A stretch of 56,082 nucleotides of DNA from a virus, in IMG/VR virus record IMGVR_UViG_3300030419_000877, positions 1 to 56,082 of that record. One strand, written 5' to 3'. The position numbers and the translations under genes are program-made. This document shows positions 33,177 through 40,531 of the stretch, piece by piece (the first letter of the stretch is position 1; the number at the start of each line of letters is the position of its first letter). The notes beneath the pieces are model-generated. The model was not told the DNA's origin and did not search any database. It saw only the letters and a list, made by a program, of their open reading frames with translations.

Positions 33177-33233
33177 CTCTCTTTATATATACTCATATTA
33201 ATTATTCCTTCCTACCTAAATTAACTATTGACA

Positions 33234-33515
33234 ATGCGTAAAAATAAAGTAAAACTATATTCATCTGATAATGTTATCGAAGAGTTCTACGAAGCTATCA
33301 GTGAAAACAACCCAAATAAGGCTCAAAGACTTCATATTCCTAAATCAGATGTCTTCTATATCCGTCAAGCCATCTATGAAAAAACTGGAAACCTTTACAC
33401 CCTAGACCACGTAGAACGTGCCTTGTTTTTGGAAGGATACCTAAATAGAGGGGAAGTCCTAGACCCTGATAGACCTAGAGGTTACTGCTCATATGACACC
33501 AGAGATGCTAGATAG
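33234..33515 (+). CDS. Small hypothetical protein, first rightward gene (93 aa)
   Basis: Start at the ATG 33234 rather than a TTG 6 bases upstream. It begins MRKNKVKLYSSDNVIEEFYE and includes KSDVFYIRQAIYEKTGNLYT ... DHVERALFLEGYL, a helical pattern common in small late-region proteins of marine phages. First gene behind the strong promoter, so likely well expressed. A regulator role is possible but not shown. Confidence 0.6.
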   Translation: MRKNKVKLYSSDNVIEEFYEAISENNPNKAQRLHIPKSDVFYIRQAIYEKTGNLYTLDHVERALFLEGYLNRGEVLDPDRPRGYCSYDTRDAR

Positions 33516-33732
33516 ATGGAAAATCCTGCCAAGACTAATGATGTTGACCATGACAGGCGTTTACATTCGCTGTATCGAATGGGCTTTGAGTCAGCCAGAC
33601 TTGAGTACGGCACAAGCAGGGCTAGTATCAGTGATAACTGGTGCTATGACTGGGAGTTTCGCCATATGGATGGGTGCAGAGAGCAAATCGGAACAGAGGT
33701 CATTACCACCGCAAACAAGGGAAGAACATTAA
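33493..33732 (+). CDS. Holin-like membrane protein (79 aa)
   Basis: Pattern MLDRWKILPRLMMLTMTGVY ... CIEWALSQPD ... AGLVSVITGAMTGSFAIWMG gives two membrane segments (about residues 12-31 and 41-61) and a charged tail. The same pattern is common in marine phage genomes next to endolysin genes, so a holin role is likely. It overlaps the previous gene by 23 bases. Confidence 0.65.
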   Translation: MTPEMLDRWKILPRLMMLTMTGVYIRCIEWALSQPDLSTAQAGLVSVITGAMTGSFAIWMGAESKSEQRSLPPQTREEH

Positions 33733-33821
33733 TGCTTACAAAAATATGGAAATACTTTAAGAGAATATGGTGTGCAGTTCTAAATAAGAAGTGCAGTGAC
33801 GACTGCGACTGTAACGTGTAA
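33732..33821 (+). CDS. 29-residue basic Cys-rich micro-protein
   Basis: It begins MLTKIWKYFKRIWCAVLNKK and ends CSDDCDCNV; four cysteines in 29 residues. Start and stop overlap neighbours by one base (TAATG on both sides). A longer reading from 33516 in the same frame is rejected because it runs inside the holin-like gene. Confidence 0.55.
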   Translation: MLTKIWKYFKRIWCAVLNKKCSDDCDCNV

Positions 33822-34123
33822 TGGCTGCAGACCCAAGAATAAAACGAGCAGGTGTTTCTGGTTTTAATAAGCCAAAGCGAACACCGGGACATCCCACAAA
33901 GTCTCACGTAGTTGTAGCCAAAAGCCAAGGCAAGATCAAAACCATACGGTTCGGACAACAGGGTAAAAAGGTGGGTACAGTAAGTGGAACAGCAGGAGCA
34001 CCTAAAGCAGGTGAGTCCAGACGAATGAAAATGAAGCGGAAGAGCTTTAAGGCTCGACACGCTAAGAATATAGCAAGAGGTCCAATGTCAGCGGCATATT
34101 GGGCTGATAAGGTAAAGTGGTAA
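33821..34123 (+). CDS. Conserved basic phage protein (100 aa)
   Basis: Landmarks are RIKRAGVSGFNKPKRTPGHP, KIKTIRFGQQGKK and the C-terminal KARHAKNIARGPMSAAYWAD. I recall this arrangement from many marine phages. Rich in Lys/Arg, it is likely to bind nucleic acid, but function is not known. TAATG junctions on both ends place it in the lysis cassette. Confidence 0.65.
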   Translation: MAADPRIKRAGVSGFNKPKRTPGHPTKSHVVVAKSQGKIKTIRFGQQGKKVGTVSGTAGAPKAGESRRMKMKRKSFKARHAKNIARGPMSAAYWADKVKW

Positions 34124-34485
34124 TGATTGGTACAATACTTAGTTCAGTAACGAGTTTAGCATCTTCCTACATTGATGGCAAAACAGCCATACAAAAAGCT
34201 GAAGCTACCATCAAGATGAAAGAAGCTACTGGTGAGATAGACTGGGACTTAGCTGCTATGAGGGCTTCACAAAGCTCATGGAAAGACGAGTGGTTGACGC
34301 TACTTTTCAGTATCCCACTCATCCTAGCATTTTGTGGAGATTGGGGAAGGGGTGTAGTAGCAGATGGCTTTGCAGCTCTTGCAGGTATGCCACAGTGGTA
34401 TCAGGTTGCGTTGGGAGCTATTGTATCTGCCTCCTTTGCGACAAGAGCCACAGCGAAGTTCTTTAACACAAGAAAGAAGAAATGA
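34123..34485 (+). CDS. GTA-type 3-TM holin-like protein
   Basis: Start at the ATG 34123, overlapping the previous stop by one base (TAATG); an earlier GTG is less likely. Of 120 residues, EIDWDLAAMRASQSSWKDEW followed by LLFSIPLILAF, GFAALAGMPQWYQVALGAIV and ASFATRATAKF match the GTA_holin_3TM family (PF11351). Such proteins help release particles in alphaproteobacterial gene transfer agents and phages. Two or three membrane spans are visible. Confidence 0.8.
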   Translation: MIGTILSSVTSLASSYIDGKTAIQKAEATIKMKEATGEIDWDLAAMRASQSSWKDEWLTLLFSIPLILAFCGDWGRGVVADGFAALAGMPQWYQVALGAIVSASFATRATAKFFNTRKKK

Positions 34486-34556
34486 ACAAACAAGCTTTAC
34501 TTACCCACTGCTTTATGTTCGTGTTTGGTTGCCTAGTGGTATATATAATATTATGA
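34482..34556 (+). CDS. 24-residue hydrophobic micro-protein
   Basis: It reads MNKQALLTHCFMFVFGCLVV then YIIL: one membrane helix with two Cys. ATGA overlap with the holin-like gene and a four-base overlap with the next ATG. Being coupled at both ends it may be translated, but might be only a coupling element. Confidence 0.45.
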   Translation: MNKQALLTHCFMFVFGCLVVYIIL

Positions 34557-34762
34557 GAATAATACTGGCTGTGTACATTAGTTACTTCTTTATGCTACTT
34601 ACGGTAGCCCTAGCAAGTGACCTTGAAGTTTTAGAGTACCTACTACCGTCAGAGCAACAGAATAGTATGTACATATATTTATTTTGGGTAGGAGTAGCAT
34701 TTATCTACCTATTTTTTACAAGGACAAAACGTGTCAACAATACAAGCAACACACTCGTATAA
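34553..34762 (+). CDS. Small membrane protein with two TM segments (69 aa)
   Basis: Hydrophobic stretches: LAVYISYFFMLLTVALAS (5-22) and YLFWVGVAFIYLFFT (about 43-57). A longer reading from 34364 in the same frame is rejected since it runs through the holin-like gene. Its ATG overlaps the previous stop. Probably part of the lysis cassette. Confidence 0.55.
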   Translation: MRIILAVYISYFFMLLTVALASDLEVLEYLLPSEQQNSMYIYLFWVGVAFIYLFFTRTKRVNNTSNTLV

Positions 34763-35003
34763 CAACACTAATTCGTATAATACGACCAATACGACAATAA
34801 ATAACTTGACAATCACACCTGATACGAGTTATAATACCCATAGGGTTGTAACACAAAAGTATCAACTCGATTTACAGCAAAGGTTTCAAGAAGCAATGAG
34901 AGCTTTGTTGTATATGTTATTAATGCAAACATTATTTAAGAATCAAATGTTTGATATGTTAGGTGCTGTCAAGTACCATAGATCAATAGATTGGAGAGCG
35001 TAA
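34731..35003 (+). CDS. Asn/Thr-rich hypothetical protein (90 aa)
   Basis: GTG start with AAGGA about 10 bases upstream. The N-terminal 40 residues are Asn/Thr/Tyr-rich low complexity (SYNNTNSYNTTNTTINNLTI); the rest is helical (QKYQLDLQQRFQEAMRALLY). It overlaps the previous gene by 32 bases. The N-terminus could be a fibre-like or disordered segment. No family is recognised. Confidence 0.5.
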   Translation: MSTIQATHSYNNTNSYNTTNTTINNLTITPDTSYNTHRVVTQKYQLDLQQRFQEAMRALLYMLLMQTLFKNQMFDMLGAVKYHRSIDWRA

Positions 35004-35005
35004 AC

Positions 35006-35473
35006 ATGGCATTTCATTTGTCTAAGAAGAGTTATAGAAAGTTAGAAGGGGTAAACCCCCAATTAGTAGAAACTGTAGAAAAAGCCATAAAGCTGTCTAA
35101 AGTGGACTTCGGAGTTATTTATGGGGTCAGAACTTTGGATGAGCAAAAGAAACTATATGAAGCAGGACGGTCACAAACGATGCGTAGCAAACACCTTTTA
35201 CAAGATGACGATACATCACATGCAGTGGACTTAATGGCATATGATGGTAAAAATCCATGTTGGGAATTAAATTTATATGATGATATTGCTGACGCAATGA
35301 AAGCTGCGGCTAAAGAGACTGGTGCAGTGATTCGTTGGGGAGCGGCATGGAATATAGATAATATAGCTGAATGGGATAGACCAATGGAAGATGCTATGAA
35401 TCACTATATAGACGTAAGACGTAATCAAGGCAGAAGACCGTTTATTGATGGTCCTCACTTTGAATTAAACTAA
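35006..35473 (+). CDS. M15-type peptidase endolysin (L-alanyl-D-glutamate/D-Ala-D-Ala type)
   Basis: 155 residues from the ATG at 35006 (GGAGAG upstream). VIYGVRTLDEQKKLYEAGRS, SKHLL (H63), SHAVDLMAY (D75) and GPHFEL (H151) form the zinc site of phage peptidases such as T5 endolysin. The H63-D75 spacing is 12, wider than the usual 6, because of an LLQDDDTS insert. It cleaves peptide cross-links in peptidoglycan. It lies with holin-like genes, so it is the likely lysis endolysin. Confidence 0.85.
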   Translation: MAFHLSKKSYRKLEGVNPQLVETVEKAIKLSKVDFGVIYGVRTLDEQKKLYEAGRSQTMRSKHLLQDDDTSHAVDLMAYDGKNPCWELNLYDDIADAMKAAAKETGAVIRWGAAWNIDNIAEWDRPMEDAMNHYIDVRRNQGRRPFIDGPHFELN

Positions 35474-35484
35474 GGGAGAAAATA

Positions 35485-35727
35485 ATGGCAGCACTAAAAG
35501 ATATGAGTAAGCCACAGCTTATTAAGTTTTTTGGAGATTTAGCTATATCTGAAAAATTTGATAAAATGACAAAACAAGAAATATTGTCACTTGTTAAGGA
35601 TGGCAAAAAAGGGTATGGTCTTTCTATTACAAAAGATGTAAGTAACTGGAATAAGGGTGGTTTAAACACGACTAAAAAATATGCGAACCCTGTAAAAGTA
35701 GTTAATAACTTAAAAGGCAAAAAGTAA
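35485..35727 (+). CDS. Small basic hypothetical protein (80 aa)
   Basis: It begins MAALKDMSKPQLIKFFGDLA and is Lys-rich; residues 5-45 look like a SAP/HeH-type helix-extension-helix (L...SK.QLIK.FGDL) that binds DNA in other proteins. It follows the endolysin gene with a short gap. No family is named with confidence. Confidence 0.5.
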   Translation: MAALKDMSKPQLIKFFGDLAISEKFDKMTKQEILSLVKDGKKGYGLSITKDVSNWNKGGLNTTKKYANPVKVVNNLKGKK

Positions 35728-35731
35728 CTAA

Positions 35732-35953
35732 GTGGCTAGAAACTACAAAAGAGAGTACGCATTAAGCGGTGCAAAGCCCAATGAGAAGAAGAATAGGGCT
35801 TCTCGCAACAAAGTTAGAAGAGCCATGCTAAAAACAGGGGCTGTTCGCAAGGGTGATGGCAAAGACATTGACCATATAGACAAAAACCCACGAAATAATA
35901 GCCGTTCTAACCTGCGAGTAGTAAGCAAAAGGGTAAACAGGGCAAAAAAATGA
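35732..35953 (+). CDS. Small HNH-like endonuclease
   Basis: 73 residues starting from GTG 35732. DIDHIDKNPRNNSRSNLRVVS holds the HNH-type core (DH...N...NN...SNL), preceded by a basic helical stretch (KKNRASRNKVRRAMLKTGAV). Phage HNH proteins near terminase genes help cleave packaged DNA in several tailed phages. It may be that or a mobile element. The end overlaps the next start by ATGA. Confidence 0.65.
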   Translation: MARNYKREYALSGAKPNEKKNRASRNKVRRAMLKTGAVRKGDGKDIDHIDKNPRNNSRSNLRVVSKRVNRAKK

Positions 35954-36063
35954 CCAAAAAGAAGAAAAAAGTGACCGCAGTACCCATTATGAGTTTAACA
36001 GTAGTAGCAGTACAGAAGAAAAAGCCAAATGGGAAAAAGAAGCGAGTTCCAAAGAAGGGATAG
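35950..36063 (+). CDS. 37-residue lysine-rich micro-protein
   Basis: It begins MTKKKKKVTAVPIMSLTVVA and ends with KKKPNGKKKRVPKKG. Almost half of its residues are basic. It overlaps the HNH-like gene by 4 bases and the methyltransferase by 35. It may be a DNA-associated peptide; support is the coupling only. Confidence 0.45.
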   Translation: MTKKKKKVTAVPIMSLTVVAVQKKKPNGKKKRVPKKG

Positions 36064-36574
36064 GGACTTCTACCCAACACCAGAAGAGGGAATATTACCA
36101 CTTCTACCCCACTTGGAAGAAAAATTTACGTTTATAGAGCCTTGTGCAGGTAATGGTCAACTTGTAATGTTCCTAATGAAGTACAAAGATGGTGATTGTT
36201 GGGTACAAAGTGACATAGAACCGCAAGATAGTAGTGTAGAAAAGAGAAATGTACTTGACATTTTTTCAAAACCAGAGTATTATATTACCAATCCACCTTG
36301 GGAGCGAAAATTACTACATAAGATTATAGAACACCTAAGTGATCTAGCTCCAACGTGGTTACTGTTTGATGCAGATTGGATACACACAAAGCAGAGTCAA
36401 CCTTATCAAAGTAGATTAAAGAAGATTGTAAGTGTTGGCAGACTAAAGTGGATACCTGATAGCAAAATGACAGGAAAAGACAACTGCAGTTGGTATCTGT
36501 TTGATAAGAACAACACGCAGGAAACAGTAATAATTGGTAATAAACGAGGTTTAATTGGCGTTTCTACAGAGTAA
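36029..36574 (+). CDS. DNA N6-adenine methyltransferase-like
   Basis: 181 residues. TFIEPCAGNGQLV (35-47) is the AdoMet-binding motif I and YITNPPW (85-91) the catalytic NPPW motif of N6-adenine (or N4-cytosine) methyltransferases. The DFYPTPEE segment at 13-20 matches phage Dam-like proteins. No large target-recognition domain is present. It may protect phage DNA together with the C5 enzyme at 26700. Confidence 0.8.
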   Translation: MGKRSEFQRRDRDFYPTPEEGILPLLPHLEEKFTFIEPCAGNGQLVMFLMKYKDGDCWVQSDIEPQDSSVEKRNVLDIFSKPEYYITNPPWERKLLHKIIEHLSDLAPTWLLFDADWIHTKQSQPYQSRLKKIVSVGRLKWIPDSKMTGKDNCSWYLFDKNNTQETVIIGNKRGLIGVSTE

Positions 36575-37235
36575 CATCCCATATTTTAAGGCATGGGTAA
36601 GACGAGAATATACGTGTAATTTTACAAAGTATCATGGTGAGTTTCTGCATTGTATGGTTATAGCAGTAACAAGTATGCCAAACAGATGTCTCAGCTTTCA
36701 AGTAATATTTACAGGATGTGAGACAGACGATATAGAAGAAAAAAATGTACACGGTGGAGCAATGTGGGCAAGAATGCCCATCACAGCATTGGTAGGCGAC
36801 ACACCTGTTGAGAAATGGGCGAAAGAAATGCCACCATACGTAGCACAGCCTTGGGACTGTATGTCTCACGAGCATTCGGTCTACGTTTTGAACAGAGCTA
36901 CTCCTGCTCCTTGGATAGCCAAGATAGATGGAGAGTTCTACCCTGCTAAGTACTACTTTACTGTAGACTATACAGACAGTGAAGTAGCTGACGACCCTGC
37001 TCAACACAAGCAAAGTCATGTGTTAGAGTTGATGGAAGCAGGAGATTATACAGGTAACATTGTTGCGTTGCCTAATAATAGAGTACGAGTAACACACCCT
37101 GCATGGTTTGAAACAGGGGAAGGAGCACCAGACTTTATGCCTAATCAAAGAGTGTTCCATTCAAAACTAGATACTGAATACGTATGGGACACCCAAAGAG
37201 TATTCGATAATTTATATGCTAAACAGGAGAAGTGA
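36555..37235 (+). CDS. Conserved marine-phage protein, unknown function (226 aa)
   Basis: The only good start is TTG 36555 with GAGGT upstream. IPYFKAWVRREYTCNFTKYHGE, LSFQVIFTG and GGAMWARMPITALVGD lie in the N-terminal half; PAKYYFTVDYTDSE, KQSHVLELMEAGDYTGNIVALPN and VRVTHPAWF follow. I have a recollection of this set upstream of terminase in marine phages, with no function assigned. It overlaps the methyltransferase by 20 bases. Confidence 0.6.
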   Translation: MAFLQSNIPYFKAWVRREYTCNFTKYHGEFLHCMVIAVTSMPNRCLSFQVIFTGCETDDIEEKNVHGGAMWARMPITALVGDTPVEKWAKEMPPYVAQPWDCMSHEHSVYVLNRATPAPWIAKIDGEFYPAKYYFTVDYTDSEVADDPAQHKQSHVLELMEAGDYTGNIVALPNNRVRVTHPAWFETGEGAPDFMPNQRVFHSKLDTEYVWDTQRVFDNLYAKQEK

Positions 37236-37237
37236 CT

Positions 37238-37471
37238 ATGGCGATGAAGAAGAAACCAATGATGAAGAAAAAAGGTATGGCTCGTGGTGGAGCAAAGATG
37301 CCTATGAAAAAAGACCCTAAGACAGGAAAAATGGTCCCTGCATTTGCTATGGACGGAAGAGGCAAAATGGCTAAGGGTGGCATGATGAAGAAGAAAAAAG
37401 GTTATGCCAAAGGAGGTATGAAGAAAAAAGGTTATGCTAAAGGTGGCATGATGAAAAAGAAGAAGAAGTAA
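37238..37471 (+). CDS. Lys/Gly/Met-rich repeat protein (77 aa)
   Basis: ATG 37238 with CAGGAGA upstream is preferred over a GTG 6 bases earlier. The sequence is low complexity, with units such as KKKGYAKGGM repeated at the end. It is extremely basic. Such proteins occur near terminase genes in marine phages and could bind DNA or be structural; function is unknown. It ends in a TAATG junction with the next gene. Confidence 0.6.
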   Translation: MAMKKKPMMKKKGMARGGAKMPMKKDPKTGKMVPAFAMDGRGKMAKGGMMKKKKGYAKGGMKKKGYAKGGMMKKKKK

Positions 37472-37644
37472 TGGCAAAGTCTACTGTAAATAAAGCAGGA
37501 AACTACACCAAACCCACCATGAGAAAGAACCTGTTTAGCCGAATTAAAGCAGGTTCTAAGGGTGGTAATCCCGGACAGTGGAGTGCTAGGAAAGCTCAGA
37601 TGTTAGCCAAGCAGTACAAAGCTAAAGGCGGTGGGTATAAATAA
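37471..37644 (+). CDS. Small conserved basic protein (57 aa)
   Basis: It begins MAKSTVNKAGNYTKPTMRKN and continues LFSRIKAGSKGGNPGQWSAR, then KAQMLAKQYKAKGGGYK. The GGxPGQWSARKAQ(L/M)LA.xY...GGGY signature is common to small phage proteins near terminase genes. The function is not known. Coupled to both neighbours by TAATG. Confidence 0.65.
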   Translation: MAKSTVNKAGNYTKPTMRKNLFSRIKAGSKGGNPGQWSARKAQMLAKQYKAKGGGYK

Positions 37645-37892
37645 TGGCACTTGCAAAGAGTCAAAGAAGCCTTAAATCATGGACAAAACAAAAATGGAGA
37701 ACCAAAAGTGGTAAGCCAAGTGGAAAGACAGGAGAACGCTATCTTCCATCGTCTGCAATCAAAGCCTTATCACCTCAAGAATACGCAGCCACAACGGCAG
37801 CTAAAAGAAAAGGCAAAGCCGCAGGAAAACAGTTTGTTAAGCAACCTAAAAGCATTGCTAAAAAAACAAGAGCACACAGAAAAGTAACCTGA
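37644..37892 (+). CDS. Small conserved basic protein (82 aa), DUF5872-like
   Basis: Landmarks: SLKSWTKQKWRTKSGKPSGK, RYLPSSAIKALSPQEYAATT, and KQFVKQPKSIAKKTRAHR. I associate this with DUF5872, found in phages and giant viruses, from memory. It is very basic and probably interacts with DNA. Starts with TAATG and ends with one base shared with the next ATG. Confidence 0.6.
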   Translation: MALAKSQRSLKSWTKQKWRTKSGKPSGKTGERYLPSSAIKALSPQEYAATTAAKRKGKAAGKQFVKQPKSIAKKTRAHRKVT

Positions 37893-38167
37893 TGTTAGAA
37901 ACTTGGTTCATAGTAGCTATTATGTTAGGAGTCCATTCGGATGGGACGCAAGATGTATACATATTTGAGAAACCGAAAAAACACGGTCACTTCCACAGTT
38001 CAATGGAGTGTCGAGACTTTGTACGAGACAATCCAATTCCTATTATAAAGGCACTAGCAAAACAATATGGACAAAGACCTATTCAAAGAGTTATGTGTGT
38101 ACCTGAAGAGAATGTTCTCAGATTTGTGGAAGAACAAGACATAAGTAACTTGGATGCCAGAATATAG
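37892..38167 (+). CDS. Small exported two-cysteine protein
   Basis: 91 residues. A hydrophobic start (LETWFIVAIMLGV) is followed by FHSSMECRDFVRDN and QRVMCVPEENV. This is the same layout as the protein at 14396 (hydrophobic N-terminus, EC, then late Cys), suggesting a shared fold with one disulfide. It may be secreted or sit in the envelope. Function unknown. Confidence 0.5.
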   Translation: MLETWFIVAIMLGVHSDGTQDVYIFEKPKKHGHFHSSMECRDFVRDNPIPIIKALAKQYGQRPIQRVMCVPEENVLRFVEEQDISNLDARI

Positions 38168-38342
38168 GCATGGTCCTTACAGTATCGCAGGGGCAAAGTT
38201 AGTGACTTGTGAAGTGTGTGGGCATCAACATAGAAGCACACATTGCGTGTTCTGCGAAAACTCTGGTGATAATGGAGAATGGGTAAACAAAATAATAGAC
38301 GATCAAGAGAAGAAAGAAAAAGATGGCAAAAGTTCTAAATGA
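38154..38342 (+). CDS. Small zinc-ribbon protein (62 aa)
   Basis: CEVC (19-22) and CVFC (31-34) with His between form a likely zinc site (VTCEVCGHQHRSTHCVFCEN). The rest is polar and basic. It overlaps the previous gene by 14 bases and the next by 20. It may bind DNA or RNA near packaging; function unknown. Confidence 0.6.
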   Translation: MPEYRHGPYSIAGAKLVTCEVCGHQHRSTHCVFCENSGDNGEWVNKIIDDQEKKEKDGKSSK

Positions 38343-38691
38343 AAAACAACAAAAGTTTATGGCTGTTCTGTTTGATGGAGCAGGAGGGGATGTTGTTACT
38401 GCAAAGAAGATGGCAGGATATGCAGATACCACAGCCACCAGTGACGTTATACGAGGACTAAAAGATGAAATAGCAGATGCAACAAAGGAGTATATGGCTC
38501 GTGTTGCTCCAAAAGCTGTCGTGGCAATGGGTGAAGCACTTGTTGATCCAACAGAGCTAGGCATAAGAGACAAGATGACTGCAGCAAGGGATCTTTTAGA
38601 CAGAGCAGGGTTTATGAAGACAGAGAAAATAAATGTAGAGTCTTCAGGTGGAGTATTTGTTCTTCCTGCTAAAGAAGGAAAAAATGAATAG
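38323..38691 (+). CDS. Terminase small subunit-like protein
   Basis: 122 residues. LNEKQQKFMAVLFDGAGGDV ... AKKMAGYADTTATSDVI ... LKDEIADATKEYMARVAPKA ... DKMTAARDLLDRAGFMKTEK is the pattern of small terminase subunits with an N-terminal DNA-binding helical part. It recognises phage DNA for packaging and loads the large subunit. Two genes upstream of the large subunit. Confidence 0.78.
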   Translation: MAKVLNEKQQKFMAVLFDGAGGDVVTAKKMAGYADTTATSDVIRGLKDEIADATKEYMARVAPKAVVAMGEALVDPTELGIRDKMTAARDLLDRAGFMKTEKINVESSGGVFVLPAKEGKNE

Positions 38692-39097
38692 CGAAGAATT
38701 AGGGTTTTGGGTTTTACCAAAGCCTGACATATTTGTAAAGAACTGGAAGAGAATACCAAGAGTAGCCAGAACAGTTCCTTTTGGTTATGAGGTTGATGAA
38801 GAAGATGACGATTTTCTAGTTCCTGTGGGTATACAACTAAACGCATTAGATAAGGCAAAGCAACATTTACGACAGTATAGTTACAGAGAAGTTGCAAATT
38901 GGCTGACAAAGGAAACTGGACGGTACATATCTCACACAGGACTAAGAAAAAGAATAGAAATTGACAAAAAACGTAAGAGAACAATTACAATTAAACGTAA
39001 GTTCGCCAAAAGGCTCGAAAAAGCGATTAATGAAATCAAGAAGCTCGAAGAAGAGTCCCTCGACTGTTTTACCGAAGGAAGAACCACAAGAGCTTGA
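38684..39097 (+). CDS. Conserved packaging-region protein with HTH-like part
   Basis: 137 residues from the ATG at 38684 (AAGGA upstream). The middle has IPRVARTVPFGYEVDEEDDD, then LDKAKQHLRQYSYREVANWL and TGRYISHTGLRKRI, which reads like a recombinase-type helix-turn-helix. The C-terminus is basic and coiled. It is found between the small and large terminase subunits and may aid DNA recognition. Overlaps the large subunit's start. Confidence 0.6.
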   Translation: MNSEELGFWVLPKPDIFVKNWKRIPRVARTVPFGYEVDEEDDDFLVPVGIQLNALDKAKQHLRQYSYREVANWLTKETGRYISHTGLRKRIEIDKKRKRTITIKRKFAKRLEKAINEIKKLEEESLDCFTEGRTTRA

Positions 39098-40529
39098 AAC
39101 ACCCATAGTTCTACCTGAGCCAGAAAAGGAGGTAGAACAAGACGTACTGTTTAAACCTAACACAGGACCACAAACAGATTTTTTAGCAGCGTCAGAACGA
39201 GAGGTGTTATATGGAGGAGCAGCAGGAGGCGGTAAGTCTTTTGCTATGTTAGCTGACCCCCTTCGTGGAATTAACAACCCAAACTTTAGCGGATTGTTAG
39301 TTCGACACACGACAGAAGAGTTAAGAGAACTTATACAAAAGTCTCAGGAATTATATCCAAAAGCAATTCCGGGGATAAAGTGGTCAGAAAGAAAGTCACA
39401 GTGGGTAAGTCCGAAAGGAGGCAGACTGTGGATGTCCTACCTAGACCGTGACCTAGACGTAATGCGGTATCAGGGTCAAGCGTTTAACTGGATAGGATTT
39501 GACGAACTTACGCAATGGTCAACACCTTTTGCTTGGGACTATATGCGTTCACGACTAAGAAGTACAGACCCATCACTAGGGTTGTATATGAGAGCAACGA
39601 CAAACCCCGGTGGAGCAGGGCATCAATGGGTAAAGAAAACATTTGTAGACCCATCACCTGCAAATACACCATTTTGGGCAACGGAGTTAGAATCTGGTAA
39701 TGTTATTACATTTCCAAAAGGTCATAGCAGAGAGGGTGAACCTTTATTCAGACGTAGGTTTATACCTGCTAATTTGTTTGACAACCCTTATCTAGCTGAC
39801 TCAGGAGATTATGAGGCAATGCTATTGTCTCTTCCTGACCATCAGAGAAGACAACTGCTAGATGGAGATTGGGATGTATCAGAAGGAGCAGCGTTTCCAG
39901 AGTTCAACAGGCAGATACATGTAGTAGAGCCTTTTAAGATACCTGCTAGTTGGACAAAGTTTAGAGCGTGTGACTATGGTTATGGAAGTTACTCTGCTGT
40001 AGTATGGTTAGCCATAACACCTGCGGAACAACTCGTAGTGTATAGAGAACTGCAGGTATCAAAAGTTTTAGCAGTAGACTTAGCAGACAGAATACTACAG
40101 CTAGAAGCGGATGATGGCAGAATAGAGTACGGAGTTTTGGACAGTTCGCTCTGGCACAAAAGAGGAGACACAGGACCTTCACTAGCAGAACAGATGATTG
40201 TTAGAGGTTGTAGATGGAGACCCTCAGATAGAAGTAAAGGAAGTAGAGTTGCAGGAAAAAATGAACTACACAGAAGGTTGCAGGTTGATGAGTTTACTGA
40301 AGAGCCTCGTCTTGTTATATTTAATAACTGCACAAACCTTATATCTCAACTTCCTAGTTTACCCTTGGACAAGAAAAACCTAGAGGATGTAGATACAAAC
40401 GCAATGGATCATATGTATGACGCACTGAGATATGGCATTATGACTAGACCTAGAAGTTCCATTTGGGACTATAACCCTGTGAATCAGCGAACAGGATTTC
40501 AGATCGCTGATCCTAACTTTGGATATTAA
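39030..40529 (+). CDS. terL: Terminase large subunit (packaging ATPase-nuclease)
   Basis: 499 residues from the ATG at 39030; an upstream TTG at 38961 is possible. Walker A GGAAGGGKS is at about 62-70; the Walker B FDE is near 157-159; MRATTNPGGAGHQW follows as coupling motif. The nuclease domain has ACDYGYG, VLDSSLW and DHMYDALRYG acid clusters. It drives DNA into the prohead and cuts it. It overlaps the upstream gene by 68 bases. Confidence 0.92.
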   Translation: MKSRSSKKSPSTVLPKEEPQELETPIVLPEPEKEVEQDVLFKPNTGPQTDFLAASEREVLYGGAAGGGKSFAMLADPLRGINNPNFSGLLVRHTTEELRELIQKSQELYPKAIPGIKWSERKSQWVSPKGGRLWMSYLDRDLDVMRYQGQAFNWIGFDELTQWSTPFAWDYMRSRLRSTDPSLGLYMRATTNPGGAGHQWVKKTFVDPSPANTPFWATELESGNVITFPKGHSREGEPLFRRRFIPANLFDNPYLADSGDYEAMLLSLPDHQRRQLLDGDWDVSEGAAFPEFNRQIHVVEPFKIPASWTKFRACDYGYGSYSAVVWLAITPAEQLVVYRELQVSKVLAVDLADRILQLEADDGRIEYGVLDSSLWHKRGDTGPSLAEQMIVRGCRWRPSDRSKGSRVAGKNELHRRLQVDEFTEEPRLVIFNNCTNLISQLPSLPLDKKNLEDVDTNAMDHMYDALRYGIMTRPRSSIWDYNPVNQRTGFQIADPNFGY

Positions 40530-40531
40530 AA

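Larger units (their letters stand above)
32568..33233. other. Non-coding divergent control region (about 666 bases)
   Basis: No gene longer than a few codons is supported. From left to right it holds an inverted repeat (32590-32613), a tandem 10-bp repeat (32633-32652), a long AT-rich stretch, a GC-rich island (32912-32968) with a hairpin and a run of seven C, the rightward promoter (33018-33046), and an AT-rich motif array up to the first rightward gene. This layout fits early promoters plus operator and possibly an origin. Confidence 0.7.

Noticed and set aside
33516-33731. An in-frame upstream extension of the 29-residue gene at 33732
   Set aside because: It runs entirely inside the holin-like gene in another frame and lacks a ribosome site; the ATG at 33732 forms a TAATG junction.
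34364-34552. Upstream extension of the membrane gene at 34553
   Set aside because: It overlaps most of the GTA-type holin gene; the ATG at 34553 is coupled to the micro-gene stop.
38199-38984. A 261-codon open frame on the minus strand
   Set aside because: It is antisense to the zinc-ribbon, terminase small subunit and HTH-like genes and is a by-product of their codon use.
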